The position numbers were made by a program, and so were the translations under genes. This document shows positions 47,742 through 59,205 of a stretch of DNA of 64,000 nt, piece after piece. Origin of the DNA: Tubulanus polymorphus (Eukaryota; Nemertea; Palaeonemertea; Tubulaniformes; Tubulanidae); assembly GCF_964204645.1 (NCBI RefSeq), contig NC_134034.1, positions 5,575,414 through 5,639,413 on the forward strand, given 5' to 3'. The notes below the pieces were generated by a model. It saw only the letters and a program-made list of their open reading frames with translations. It was not told the DNA's origin and did not search any database. Position 1 is the first letter of the stretch; each line of letters opens with the position of its first letter.

Positions 47742-47952
47742 ACCTCGGGGGGCCAGTTTTATAAACTTGTTTTAATTAACTTTAACCCAGGGGCTAACTG
47801 AAGTTCGTTTTCAATTGAGTTAACCCCTGGGTTAAAGCTAATATCAGTCTATAAAACCGGAGCCTGATGTAGTTTTTGTTGGTGATATTCCCAGTGAATT
47901 ATCTACATATATATATTGGAGCCTGTTTCCTAAATAGGGTATCACTGTTGAT
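47583..47952. repeat. 38 bp inverted pair linking the transposase coding end and its 3' flank
   Basis: 47583-47620 ('atcaacagtgatacccttt...') is repeated inverted at 47915-47952 with about two differences. The left arm is coding in the last frame of the transposase; the right arm is in the 3' flank. Confidence 0.9.
47749..47864. mobile_element. Small foldback MITE
   Basis: The ends 'gccagttttata' and 'tataaaaccgg' are inverted. So are the inner blocks TTTAACCCAGGGGCTAACT and 'agttaacccctgggttaaa'. It sits between the transposase stop and the right arm of the inverted pair. Confidence 0.7.
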
Positions 47953-49313
47953 ATATATAAAGCACCTATTATCCAATGCCTATGTGGTGTTATTGGTGTA
48001 TTTACACTTCATACCGTCCTAAGTACTTTGAAATGTGCAATGTAAATGTGTTCCGAATTTGTTTTTGTTAGTCTTTTTTATATATGTTATTACAGCATTG
48101 ATTTTCGTAATAAAGAATAGATTGAAAAATCTTTTAATAGATCTCAGTTTTTTATACAGTTGTCCGCAGAAAGGGATCTTTTTCTCGTTTTCTTTTCGCT
48201 GAAAAATTGGTTCTCACGGCTGAAAGCTGCTGTCGTCTTCATTCAGGATCTTTAAAAATTCAATCAAGGATACTTATCAAGGATTATCAATCAAGGCACC
48301 GCATGTCCCACCCATAGTAGCTTCAAAGATTGTTCTTAATTGTTATGGACGTACAGTAGACTCCCTCAAGTTGGATCTTTTGCCCGGGAATGTAAAAATG
48401 TGTCGACGGTGATATCCGCCGAGTTGGTACGATCCTTAAATTGTTTGTCACTAAAAAAAATATTTCAATAATCGAGCGGAGTAAACCGCAGTTTACACAT
48501 CCATGATACCCGGGATCCCGCCCGCTGTTTTGTTTTGGCTTCGCCCCGAGCCAAGGTAGCCAGAGAGCTGGTATTATGCAATAACCTGGAACAAGATTTA
48601 GAAATACAAAAAAAAGTGATAATAAATTTGGGTCAGAAGACAAGTACACGTAATGGCACAGTGGGTAGAGCGATTGGTTTCAAAGCGGGAGGTTAGTAGT
48701 TCGCGTCCGCATCGCGCTCTGATTTTTTTCTAAATTTTTCAGGGTAAAAGTGAAGGGAACTTTTTTAAAGGCACCTGCTTGTGTTTAGTACCACAGAGTA
48801 GGATTTTTCATATACTTGTACTCGTCGAAAACTTTATTTCTGTATTGATTTTCTAATTTAGCCTTGCATCTCGTGAAAACAACCCGACCACGCTTGCGCG
48901 TTACGCAATAGGCACTTTTGAACAAGATCCAAATTAAAAATTGTTTTCAAAAAGTGAAGGGATTAAATATTCTGGCAACTTAATGATATTTTTGCAGCAT
49001 ATAACTGAAGGTGTCTGGTAAATGATGTCGAAAACCGTTTATCAAAAGGAACAAACAGGAATCTAGCACAGCGATTTGAAGTTCGTTGGTCTATAGAAAC
49101 TCAGTCAGCCGTCGACTCGAGCGCGGCCTATTGTTGCGCGCATGAGCAGAGGTCGATGCGCCGCATTGTTGGTAATGGGAACATCTTCGAACGATGCATG
49201 AGTGGACAAGAGAAAGAGAGAGAGAGATCGAGGAACTGGGAACGCTTGAACAAAGAATCGACCGGGACCGCACCGAACATGCGCGGTAAAGTATGCGCGG
49301 TAAACGTCGGCAA
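47953..49313. other. Intergenic with a tRNA-derived SINE head
   Basis: An AATAAA at about 48110 may serve the transposase. At 48654-48720 on + there is an A box TGGCACAGTGG and a B box-like AGTTCGCGTCC at tRNA spacing, followed by a T-rich stretch; this is a tRNA-derived SINE head. Nothing else is recognised. Confidence 0.6.
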
Positions 49314-50272
49314 ATGAAAGAATGTTCTAAATGTGGCTACTATTTCAGAAAAATGCCCGCACATACACGCTGCCAGGAAGGTAATAGCACCTTTCTATGA
49401 TGAATTGGTTAACTGATATGTTATGTTGAAATATGATGTTTTTCCCTTTCGTTCACAGCTGACAAAAATGAAATCGATGAAGACGTTTCATTAGAAACAA
49501 CACATAAAGAAAACAATGAAATCGGCGAAACCGCTAGTTCTGTTTCACCAGCTAACACAGATTTAGAATCCAGCGACGAAGCTTCTGACGAGGACAGTTC
49601 TACTTCCAGTTCAGAATCGGATGAAATTGGGAAACCCCAAGGGTAAGTCCTACACATTTTGGCTCATGTCTTATATGAGCTTCAAAATGTATTCCCTATG
49701 TTCTTGCAAAATTCCGAAAAGAGTATTACAAGTGGCTTTTGCAAGCACATGATGAACGAACCGCCGCTGGTTATGTCAGGGATTCCATGAATCCTCTACG
49801 CTTCTGTAATGGGATGCTGACAGCCAAACGTGTGAATGAATGGTTTTTTTAGCAAAACATGACAAAACAGTCAGGTTCTATCAAGGCTTACATTCACACA
49901 CTAAAGAACCGGCTAATTGAATTCATCAAAGATGTGAGTATTATCACAATGAACATTTCTGTCATTAGACTGTATATATTAATAATTTTGATTTTCAGCA
50001 CGGTGTTAAAGAGTGCAAATGCACTAATCGTGAACTGAAAAGCGTGCTTAGGAAGCTTGAACGGCTCCGAACTCTTACTGAAAAAGCAATCAAAATAAGA
50101 ATAACAGAAATTCACGAAAAGCAGAAAAGTGAGTCATAACTTTCACCGTATATCTACGTATCGACCTTTTCTCGTTTCATGAAGAGTGTCTTCTCAAAAA
50201 AGACGACGTCAAAGCTATTCCTGTAGGCAAAGAAGCCAAAACAGCTGTCAAAATCATCAGAGATGATCACCA

Positions 50273-53200
50273 GGAATCCGCGCTGGTGAGGGGATATGAG
50301 ATCCTCCGTCTTCAGATGTTGCATTATTCTATTCCTCACAATTTTTTCTAATAGTTTACAGACAACGCTAGTGAGACTAATTGGTCCGTAATTTGATGGA
50401 TGGTGTTTATCACCTTTATTTTTGAAGATTGCTGTAATTTGTGCCAACTTCCAGTCACCAGGGATCATGCCATTTTGCAGGGATAAGTTGAAAATAATAG
50501 ATAGTGGTAGTGATATAACTCCAGACAGCTCTTTTAAGACCCGGGGTGTATATCATCAGGTCCTGCAGATTTGTTTGCTTTTAGTTCATTCAGTAGTTTT
50601 TCTACTTCAAGTTTGCTAGTGGTTACTGTTTGGAGGTGGCTTGCGACATTCTTGTTCGGTAAGCACGGCACATCGGTGAGGTCTTCATTAGTAAATACAC
50701 TCGTGAAGTACTGGTTCAGCATATTAGCTTTCTCGTTATCAGATTCAGCACTGATACCTGATGAGTCATCAATGAACTGAGGATTACCTGAAGTTAGTTT
50801 AGTTTTGCCGCGTGCATACTGCCAAAAGCTCTTTGGATTAGTTTTTACGTTCTCGGCTATCCTTTTCTCATACGCACGGATAGCTCTTCTTATTGCTTTC
50901 TTAGACTCATTCCTGTATTTTATGTATTCATCATGATCATTATCACTTTTAGTGTTCAAATATTTCCTCCAGGCAGCACGCTTTTTTTTAACTTGTGACA
51001 AGGTATTTTGATCCATCCAGAGTGGTTTGCGTTTGTTACCACCCCGAGTGTTGTGTTTAGGGATACACTTATCAATTTCGGTCTCAAATACTGTTCTAAA
51101 AGTTGACCAGGTTGTGTTTACAATTTATCTTTCAATATCTGTTCCCAATCCTTAGACATTTCAGCCCTTAACTTAAAATAATCTCCTCGATTATAATTTC
51201 TTTCTCCGTTATAACCTTATTGGTGACTGTCGTAACATCCCAATTAAACTTGATGGTTATATGATCGCTACTTCCAAGAGGGGATAAATATCTCAGATCA
51301 CTTATGTCTTCTTCCTGTTGTGTAAGTACAAGGTCCAATATATTTGCTATTTGACCTGGTCTGTATCTAGTGCTTGTTGTCACATGTTGATGTAAATACA
51401 GGTCAGTACATGTTTCCAGGAGGTTAATCGCATGTTCATTTCTTGTACATGATCGTGATGACCAATTAATTGTAGGGTAGTTAAAATCGCCTACCACTAA
51501 CGCATTTTCCTGTTAGAAACCATTTCTTTCAGTAGTGAGACTAGCATTATTTACATCACAACTGTTAGGGCTACGATAAACACATCCAAAACGGTACTTT
51601 GTATTTCGAGTACCGGTATTTAGCTCGATCCATAATGATTTTGAAAACTTCGTGACTGGATGGATTTGAACACAGTTTAACTCATTTTCGTGTATAAAAT
51701 GATACCTCTTCCTTTATCAGTTAGGTTGCTACAGATATCATAACCATGTATTTTGACTATCGTCATAAATGCCTCTGCATCAGGTATTGATGTTTTAGGT
51801 AGGACTTCTGTCAGAGCAATTATATCGGGGTCGCATCCAAAGACGAGTTGTTTCAATTCATCAATTTTGTTTCTTAGACTATCGACATTAGCTTAGCATA
51901 GATGCACTTGAGTTTGTTCACATAGTTGGTATTTTCTCTACTGCAAGAACTGTTGTTAATATTGGGATTTTTTATCGTTACACCTTGGTAAGATTTTTCC
52001 ATATTCGTATCAATTGTTGATTTTGTCCTTTTTTTCTGATTACATAATTGTGGATTTTTACTTTGATTCAGACTTGGATCCTTAATCTTAACTCCGAAAG
52101 GACTGGACTTTTATTATTTTTCTGCCTCGAATCTTTGGACCAGTTTCTCCAAGAGCAGTGCGTTTTTCCATATCAGCTTTTAGGCTTTGAAATTCTTGAC
52201 GCTGACTTTTTGTTCTATATACTGAAATTTGTATGCCCTCAAGTGATGATTCTACATTTCTTCTGATACCTTGATAGCAGTTCATTACATTTTCTTTATC
52301 TAAGTTACTAGCAAGAATAATTTAAACCGGTCTGCACTTATCATGTATACCTTTACCTAATCTGATGACAGCTTTGGGCCTCTCAATTCCTACGTGTAAT
52401 GTCTGAGAACATAATCTGTCAAAGCTGTCCCAGTCATAGCCGATCTAGCAGATGGGTTTGCCGCATTTGATTCTACCATGCCATAAACAATTATATTATT
52501 TCTTCTACTCTCAGTTTCCCACACATCTTCTCTAATTTCGTCAATCTGATTAGAAATTTTTTCAACCATTTTATCGGAACTGTATTGGTTTTGCATTGCT
52601 TGGTGAATTCGTTCATCTATATCATTCAGGTCTAGTGTATCAACCTTTTCATTTATCAGCTTGATTTCATCATTTAGCTTCGTAATTTCCTCCTTTTCAG
52701 CATTTTTATCGAAAGCAGATAACAAGTCACAGAATAGCCTATTATTGTTATCCTTGATACTTTCTACAGTTGTTGCCAACATATCCGCAAACATGTCATG
52801 CATTTGACCAATGGTCTCAGAAACATTGACATTTTCGTTTGTAACTTTACAGTCAGGGCAATGTACCACTGAATTTATGTTGCCCTCAAAAGTTTCAGTT
52901 GATACCACCGCACAGCCATGACATATTGTTGATTTACATTGCTGACATATCAACCTTTTTGCAGTTCGAATCTCCTTGTTACATACTGGGCATGTAGGCC
53001 TACAGGTTACAGGCATGTAGGCCACAGCCTTTCTCTTAGGTCGTTTTTGGCTTCTTTGCTCCAGGGGCTTCTCTTCATCATTGGCGACTGGACCTTGTCC
53101 TTCTTGGGCTGCGTTTGTTCGAATAAGTCTCGTCACTAAACCTGGATAGGATTGTGATGCTGTTCTGAACTCATCTGTCCCATCGATATACGATGAATCA

Positions 53201-53520
53201 GAGATCTATTCAGATACGTGACGTCTGTACCGTTCCTTGATAAAGTGAATTGTTGAATCATCACTATTAACGTTGCCTACCTCTCTGTGGGTATCGTGGT
53301 GGCCCACAACAACAATGTGCGTGTGGGTATCGTCACTGGCGGATCTCAGCCTACTTGGGGCTTGAGGTTCAACATCTATCGAATCTGACAGCTGATTTGG
53401 CGTCTTTGAACTGATGATCTCTCACTGACGATTTCTCGACCTCGTTGTCACCAACAATGTCGGGTTCTTCGAAAGTGTATCTAATGACATATCAGTAACG
53501 ATTGTATGTTAAAGCTGCGT
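50273..53520 (-). mobile_element. CR1/L2-like LINE, truncated inside the reverse transcriptase
   Basis: On -, ORF1 (53136-52390, then frameshifted to about 52088) has a PHD/RING-like finger (CPVCNKEIRTAKRLICQQC, CHGC, CPDC), a coiled coil and a RRNNIIVYGMVES block. The endonuclease follows at about 51900-51168 (IIALTEVLPK, VGDFNYPTINW, SSDHITIKFNW). The linker and reverse transcriptase start lie at 51016-50273 (SFWQYARGK, WKLAQITAIFKNKGD, SNYGPISLTSVVCKLLE, HQRGF). The element ends abruptly after HQRGF, losing the catalytic FxDD part and the 3' end. LINEs are usually truncated at the 5' end, so this is a deletion breakpoint. Several frame breaks are present. Confidence 0.88.
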
Positions 53521-53916
53521 ACGTGAGCGCTTTATAGGTCTTGAAACGGTTTTCTAATGTACTGGAAGTCTATGAAAATCTTTGGTTCTCTTGGCACTTT
53601 TTCGACCACGTAGAGAGATGAGGTAGCGCAGGCACGGGCGTTGCTATTTCCATTGGCAACGTAAACAAATATGTCAGCTGACTTGTTTCCAGGAAATGCC
53701 GACCAACTAAACGGTTTTCACTATTGTCAACAGATCAATAGCAGTGCCGATGCGTATGACCAGCGTATACCATCACTCAAGTTTTAGCAACAAGAAATAT
53801 TAAAACTTATTACTTATCATTAAATTACGCAAAATAGACAAAAAAACACGGAGCCAAACTGGCGACCTTTTGGCTTCCCGCGCATGCGCAATGACCCCCG
53901 CATGTATGTTTATCTC

Positions 53917-54480
53917 CTTTTTTGCAGACCGTTACCGAAGAAGTTGACGAATCCACGGAAAATCCGATGTCGCAAGAAGTTGATAACGAAAACGACAGTG
54001 GAATATCGCAGGAAGCTTTTCCAGCCAGCCTGCCGAGATAAGTGACATCTCATTGCATCAATCATGGCTTCCTATTAACAGCACCTGCTTTAAACGTGTA
54101 TGTTTATCTCCTTTTTGCAGACCGTTACTGAAGAAGTTGACGAATCCACTGAAAATCCGATGTCGCAAGAAGTTGATAATAAAAACGACAGTGGGGAATC
54201 GCAGGAAGCTTCCAGCCAGCCTGCCGAGGTAAGTGACATCTCATTGCATCAATCATGGCTTTCTATTAACAGCACCTGCTTAAATCGTGTATGTTTATCT
54301 CCTTTTTCAGACCGTTACAACTGATAATGATCAGGAGTATAATATTGAAGCTAGTACAGAGAATGATGATTCACATGACTCGACTGTGCCCGCCAAAGTA
54401 AGTGACCTTTCATTTGATTAATGACAGCCTCCATAGCTCGTGCTTTAATCGTGTGTGTTTATCTTCTTTTTCTAGCACCA
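53917..54480 (+). repeat. Tandem triplication of an acidic exon with its introns
   Basis: Three units of about 165-190 bases each contain 'tgtatgtttatctcc' plus an acceptor, then an exon beginning ACCGTTAC, then (ga)gtaagtgac and a 'cattgcatcaatcatggct'-type intron. Exon starts are 53929, 54121 and 54310. Unit 2 is the cleanest (36 codons, phase 0). In unit 1 the donor GAGgtaagt has become GAGataagt and the exon has an indel, so that copy is dying. Confidence 0.9.
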
Positions 54481-54771
54481 CCAGTCACAAGAAAACGAAA
54501 GCGGTACCAATGATAGAGCAAAGGGTGATCAAAAAGTATTTTGACAGCTATCGTTCGGCCGAAGAGATCCGCCAGGTCGCGGAAAGACATGGACTGATCA
54601 GGAGGATCATCGCCAAGTACAGAAATGGTGTAGAGAAAATGAGGCAATTTCTCCGTAACCTGGAAAAATAAAGTGAAATAAAAGATAAATCAAGTTTTGA
54701 AATTATAGTTGATTTTCATAATTTCTTTTACCCAAAGTTTCTCCCGTGATTTTCATGGACTTGGAACATAA

Positions 54772-54833
54772 CAGTAGCCAGCACATAAAAGTCACGCAAA
54801 AAATCATTGGATTTTAGGATTAGAACCTAAACC
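54772..54833. repeat. Right inverted arm (partner of 40848-40907)
   Basis: It reads CAGTAGCC...GAACCTAAACC and is the reverse complement of the left arm with a few differences. It begins 100 bases after the last stop codon of the gene cluster. Confidence 0.85.
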
Positions 54834-54892
54834 TTATGGGTTAGCTGTCTTCTAAATGATAGGCCTTTGTGCACGGTTGACTTAAAAAATAT

Positions 54893-56377
54893 CAACCAGG
54901 CACACCCTGACGACTTACGTGCATGTTTTATACATCAAAGTGTTCAGGAGAATCTTCTTTATAAGAGTAACAGCGTTTGCATCCCCTTGAAATGTTAATT
55001 AATTTCGGGAATCGACCCTCATTTTCAAGGGTAAGCGGTCTCCTAACTGGCTGGCCATTGTGCTCGGTGGACTTCCCGAACGCCGACTGACGGTTTTTGT
55101 CAGACCGAGCTTAAGCTTTCGGTGTTGTCATATCGCGGAAAGATGGAATCGCGGAATTTTCCAAAAACGCGGAATTTCTTCATTTTTACTTTAAATAGTA
55201 AACGGGTTTCCCCACGGGGATACCCACTGTCGGACAGGGCACGGGACCGATCGATGCAACGAGATAGGTTCGAATCCCATTATTTGCAGGCAATTTTATA
55301 TGGAATTATTATATCACGATACCGTTGACTGGCTGCCACCTGTAGAAGTCAGAATCAAGTGGGGTGAAAGAGACCAGGCACCTAATGTCTATTTCTACTA
55401 GGCAAACTTCGGTCAACGAATATTATCAGATGAATATTGAGCACGTTCGCGGTGTCGGACCGTAGTTGTAGATGGTTGCAAACATGAAATCCTACGACCA
55501 AACAAGTACCGGTTCAAATTCCTTTGAAATTATAATAATTTTACGGCCGTCCAGTACCGGTAACAATAAGATTCTTTTGATCCAAATAATCAGCATAGGA
55601 ACATATATGTTATAGCAGTCACAAAGTAAACATTAAAAAACGAAACCATTTTATAATATTTCATTTCATTTAATTCTAAAAGATAAACCACATTCGCTTA
55701 TAACAACAATGTAGACACACAACACGCATGAACAATCCTAAGCCAGAATGAAATATACATAATGTCTATTTATTTTCGTCTGACATCGATCCCGTTCCAC
55801 AGTTGTGAGTTAACTCTGAGTTACTTAGTATCAATTCATTTCCAATGTTTTAAATCCAGAGACCAGAGTCAAATCTTAACTCGGAACTGAGTCCTGGAGA
55901 ATGACCCATGGTGTCATCACAAATCCCACGTTTACGTACCATCGATTTGTATTCCTTCAGATAATGCAGCGATACTCTGTATCACTGAATTCGCAAAGCA
56001 CGTATTGCCTAGGTTCTCCATTATTTGGAACAGTATCGTTAAGTTGTTGACTGGCGATATAATAAATTATCAAATACTAATTCCCGGTGTTGAAAACCTG
56101 GGTCCGGTGCCCTGTCCGACAGTGGGTATCCCCGTGGGAAAACCCGTTTACTATTTATAGTAAAAATGAAGAAATTCCGCGTTTTTGGAAAATTCCGCGA
56201 TTCCGTCTTTCCGCGATATGACAACACCGTTAAGCTTTGGGGGTCTCGACGACCGAATCGATCTCGTATCCCTACAGTCCGTATCCCCGGCATAAGGGAA
56301 AACTAATTTTGTGATGTTTGTCGACTTAGAAATTGGTTTAAAGACCTCCCGAAAAGTGACTGGGGCGTTATGGAGGA
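54893..56377. repeat. Dispersed repeat core, right copy (split by a MITE)
   Basis: The parts 54893-55119 and 56230-56377 match 40413-40800 in the same orientation. The interruption is exactly the element at 55120-56229 with its duplicated TTAAGCTTT. The sequence from 56378 to 56664 has no recognised content. Confidence 0.9.
55120..56229. mobile_element. 1110 bp Mutator-like MITE, copy B
   Basis: It has the same TIRs as copy A (CGGTGTTGTCATATCGCGG) and inverse orientation relative to it. It is flanked by the exact 9 bp duplication TTAAGCTTT (55111-55119 and 56230-56238). There is no transposase ORF. The empty site at 40657-40665 confirms the ends. Confidence 0.93.
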
Positions 56378-56664
56378 TTATTATGTTTACAAAGCTTCGT
56401 AATTTATGTAATCGCATATAAAATAGGTTTGCAGTGACTAACAGTTCATTTCATTTAGTCCGATGTACTTTTTAGCCAATTTGGATTTGATTGTAATTGA
56501 AACTCTGGGACTGTTATCGAGAGACAAGTAAGACAAGTGGAAAGAACACAAGTTATGCTTAATTCTCATATTAAAAATTTAATTCAAATTTATTTTATTA
56601 CATCATATTTGAAAAGCATATTGGTTCATATAGTAATTGAAATTAGGACAGAACAAATATTATT

Positions 56665-56885
56665 GTTGAATTTTCAAAAAGGTAATGAAGATCTATAACG
56701 AAATGAACATTATTTTTCTAATAACTAAGAGTGGATATCCCGTTTATTTGGAAACACACGTTACTAGTCGAATAGGTTAGATATTTACTCACATGTAGCA
56801 CGCATAAATAGTTTATCAGTATAGAATTTGTAATCCATAAAACCCTAAATCAACATCGGCCCGAAACCCAGACCATATCAAATCA
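56665..56885. repeat. Dispersed repeat segment, right copy
   Basis: The partner of 38816-39040, same orientation. The following 56886-57122 is AT-rich with nothing recognised. Confidence 0.8.
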
Positions 56886-57274
56886 TAATTTATTGATTGA
56901 ATCTACTACAATATATGTATTTATTCAAATATTTCAATAAAAAGATTAACTCCTTAAATCTATTCCAAATCATAATACGTTCTTATCTGTAAATTTACTC
57001 AACCTATAGACTCAGCGGATTCTTAAGATGAGTTCTTTAGAACAGATCCATTTTTAAAGCGTGTTCAGTAATCATAAAATTTTAATGCCAAAATGAATGC
57101 CTGGTCGAATAAATCAATATTTCAGGGGTGGATCCAGCCCTAAGTCTAGACAGTCTTTTTGATTTGAAGGGGCACTTCATTGAAGTTGCAAAATTCTTAG
57201 CCTATATTCTTACCAGCAAGGCGCGTAGCGGTTTTGCAACGGGCTTTTTGCGCGTTGCCAATTTCACAAAAACT

Positions 57275-57740
57275 GAAAATTCAAACGATTGAATTTATGT
57301 GTTAATACCAGTTTATTTTACGTCTTAATCAGTTGGATAGCAGGCACAGAATGTATGATAATAAGTTAACAGTATACACAGAATAGAATTAAATATCATT
57401 ACTTGGTTAATCAAACTACATCAGATCGTAACTGAGATTGTCCTAAAATTACTTTTCTTTAACTACATACTTTATACAAAGGCCTATTTCTACAAACAAA
57501 TAATCATTAGCTGTCATTTTAGGTTAAATACCTAATCTATAAAAACTCTCAGTACCAAATGTACGTGTTACATAAAGGTCTGATTTCTCAGCTAAGCCTA
57601 GGTACACATTTATGCCAAAACATATGTAAAGATTTAACTATGAAAAATTGAGGTAACTCACCTGAAAATTCAAACGATTGAATTTATGTGTTAATACCAG
57701 TATATTTTACGTCTTAATCAGTTGGATAGCAGGCACAGAG
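57275..57740. repeat. Direct repeat pair of about 78 bp
   Basis: 'gaaaattcaaacgattgaat' through 'ggatagcaggcacaga' occurs at about 57275-57351 and again at about 57664-57740, nearly identical, with a spacing of 389. It lies in the left part of the CAGGGG element. Confidence 0.88.
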
Positions 57741-58295
57741 TGATCAAATCTGTGCTGCCAAAAACCAAGTTGATTAAGACACTCCCATCAAGAAATTAGT
57801 GACCAAAACTTCTAGCGATTGGTTCATCCAAATCTTAATGACATATTAAGACACTAATTACCTGATGAGAGCTAAACTAGTTGCGAGGGCAGGTGAGTTG
57901 AGTGTTGTTTATATTGTTATTACATCACTTATTCAAAAATAGTGCCAGTTCGCTGGGCAGACAAAATACTCAATAAACAAGACAGCCTACTTGAGCTGCC
58001 AAAACGGTATCCGGGTAAAAGTGACAAAGACTAAGGGTTAGATCCATTAATGGACATAGGAAAAATCTACAAATATGTTTTCTTAGCTACAAATGACCTG
58101 GCAAAATATTGATTACAATATTTAAACATAAAAACACAATCCGCAGTTCCAGATAAAAATACTCCTTGCTAAACTAACACAATAGGACAGAAAATAGCTT
58201 TGCTAAATTGGTGTTAGAACCGGCGGGCAAGTTTTACATTCAACTGCCCGTATAAGATCCTGGTACCGCGCTCTCACCAGCTAGTTTTCCCCATC

Positions 58296-59205
58296 ATGAT
58301 GAATATTCTACCACCGGCAGTCGTAGTAACTCTTCAAGAGGCTGGATACCACCATGCACCTCAGAATTGGACTATTAATGCCGAGGAAGGATGTATTAAA
58401 GTTTCACTGGCATGGACAGTCCAGTCATCGAAGCCATCGAAAGCGGTGAAATCGAAGTCGACTCTGAATCGGGACCGTAGACGCATGCAGGAATTCCTGA
58501 ACCGAAGGATGCTGAAAACAGAAGTTCCGAAGTCGACGAAATCAGATAACGCTACCATGGACACAGCGGTCATGACTGTCAACGCGACTCATGAAATAGG
58601 ATCTCAGACAGTTGAGGACGTCATAACTTTCGCTGAAATAAAGAAATTGGAAGAAACCTCGCAGAAACTTTCAGGTGAACTTGTCGATTTGAAGGTCAAT
58701 TTAGAATCAAAAGAAAGAACTATTATTGGACAACAAAAAGAAATCTTTGGACTACAATCAAAATTGGATAAATTAAAAATGCGATATTATCCGTGTCATT
58801 GCGCTAAAGATCCGAAAAACACTCAAACATGCGAAGATACATTAACTGATATCGGGGCTCTTTACGAAGCAGACCAACCGAAAATCATGGCTGCAAAACG
58901 AACAGGAATATTATATGAGGTCCGGGTGCAAGATCCAATCTCGAGTCTCGAGAAAATATGCTGATTTCTTTGTGCACTGGGGACAATCATTATCATCAGT
59001 TTTCTATGACATTTTGAACAGATACGATTTGGATATAAAATCATTCACCTATCGCGAACCAAATTCCAAAAATAAATGCTTGGACATTGATCGAAATACT
59101 TCATTGTGCTCGTTACATGAATCAGGAATCATCAAACACTTATGGGATAAAAAGGGTAGAAATATAGTTTGGTTAGGAATGAGATTTAGATTAGCTTGTG
59201 AATGA
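58296..59205 (+). CDS. Intronless coiled-coil ORF in the CAGGGG element, one frameshift
   Basis: The ORF 58296-58964 (222 codons) opens MMNILPPAVVVTLQEAGYHH and has a block WTINAEEGCIKVSLAW, a basic Lys/Ser region, and a coiled coil about residues 115-165 (KKLEETSQKLSGELVDLKV). A Cys/His cluster YYPCHCAKD follows. The chain continues in the +1 frame from about 58935 to the stop at 59205 (KYADFFVHWGQSLSSVFYDI...GMRFRLACE), so the original product was about 310 residues. The shift lies at the repeated 'tcgagtctcgag'. The family is unknown. It is not a recognisable transposase. Confidence 0.55.

Larger units (their letters stand above)
49314..54671 (+). pseudogene. Crypton-like tyrosine-recombinase-derived gene lacking its catalytic part
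   Basis: Exons are 49314-49380 (zinc finger-like, KECSKCGYYFRKMPAHTR), 49459-49642 (acidic, Ser/Glu-rich), about 49711-49933, 49999-50128 and 50185 to about 50272. The third resembles the SAM-like core-binding domain of tyrosine recombinases (EYYKWLLQAHDERTAAGYV, SGSIKAYIHTLKNRLIEFIKD). The fifth breaks off at the LINE. Downstream come acidic exons at 53929, 54121-54231 and 54310-54399, and a basic tail with KKYFDSYRSAEEIRQVAERH ending at 54671. No catalytic Arg...HxRH...Tyr region exists. Lesions are TAG at 49850-49852, no clear acceptor for exon 3, loss of the catalytic exons, and a phase clash at the last exon. Confidence 0.55.

Noticed and set aside
30104-49933. Stop-codon reassignment, since several otherwise open frames have single TAA or TAG codons (32182, 41599, 43755, 49850).
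   Set aside because: The lipoxygenase, HAGH and other frames end properly at TAA or TAG at the expected C-terminus, so both still terminate. Independent point lesions or sequence errors explain the pattern.
53929-54040. First acidic exon copy as a functional exon.
   Set aside because: Its donor is ataagt instead of gtaagt and it has an indel, so it would not splice like units 2 and 3.
40848-54833. DIRS-type retrotransposon explained by split direct repeats plus a recombinase-like gene.
   Set aside because: No DIRS-type reverse transcriptase is present; the only reverse transcriptase is from a CR1-like LINE on the other strand, and the recombinase part lacks its catalytic domain.
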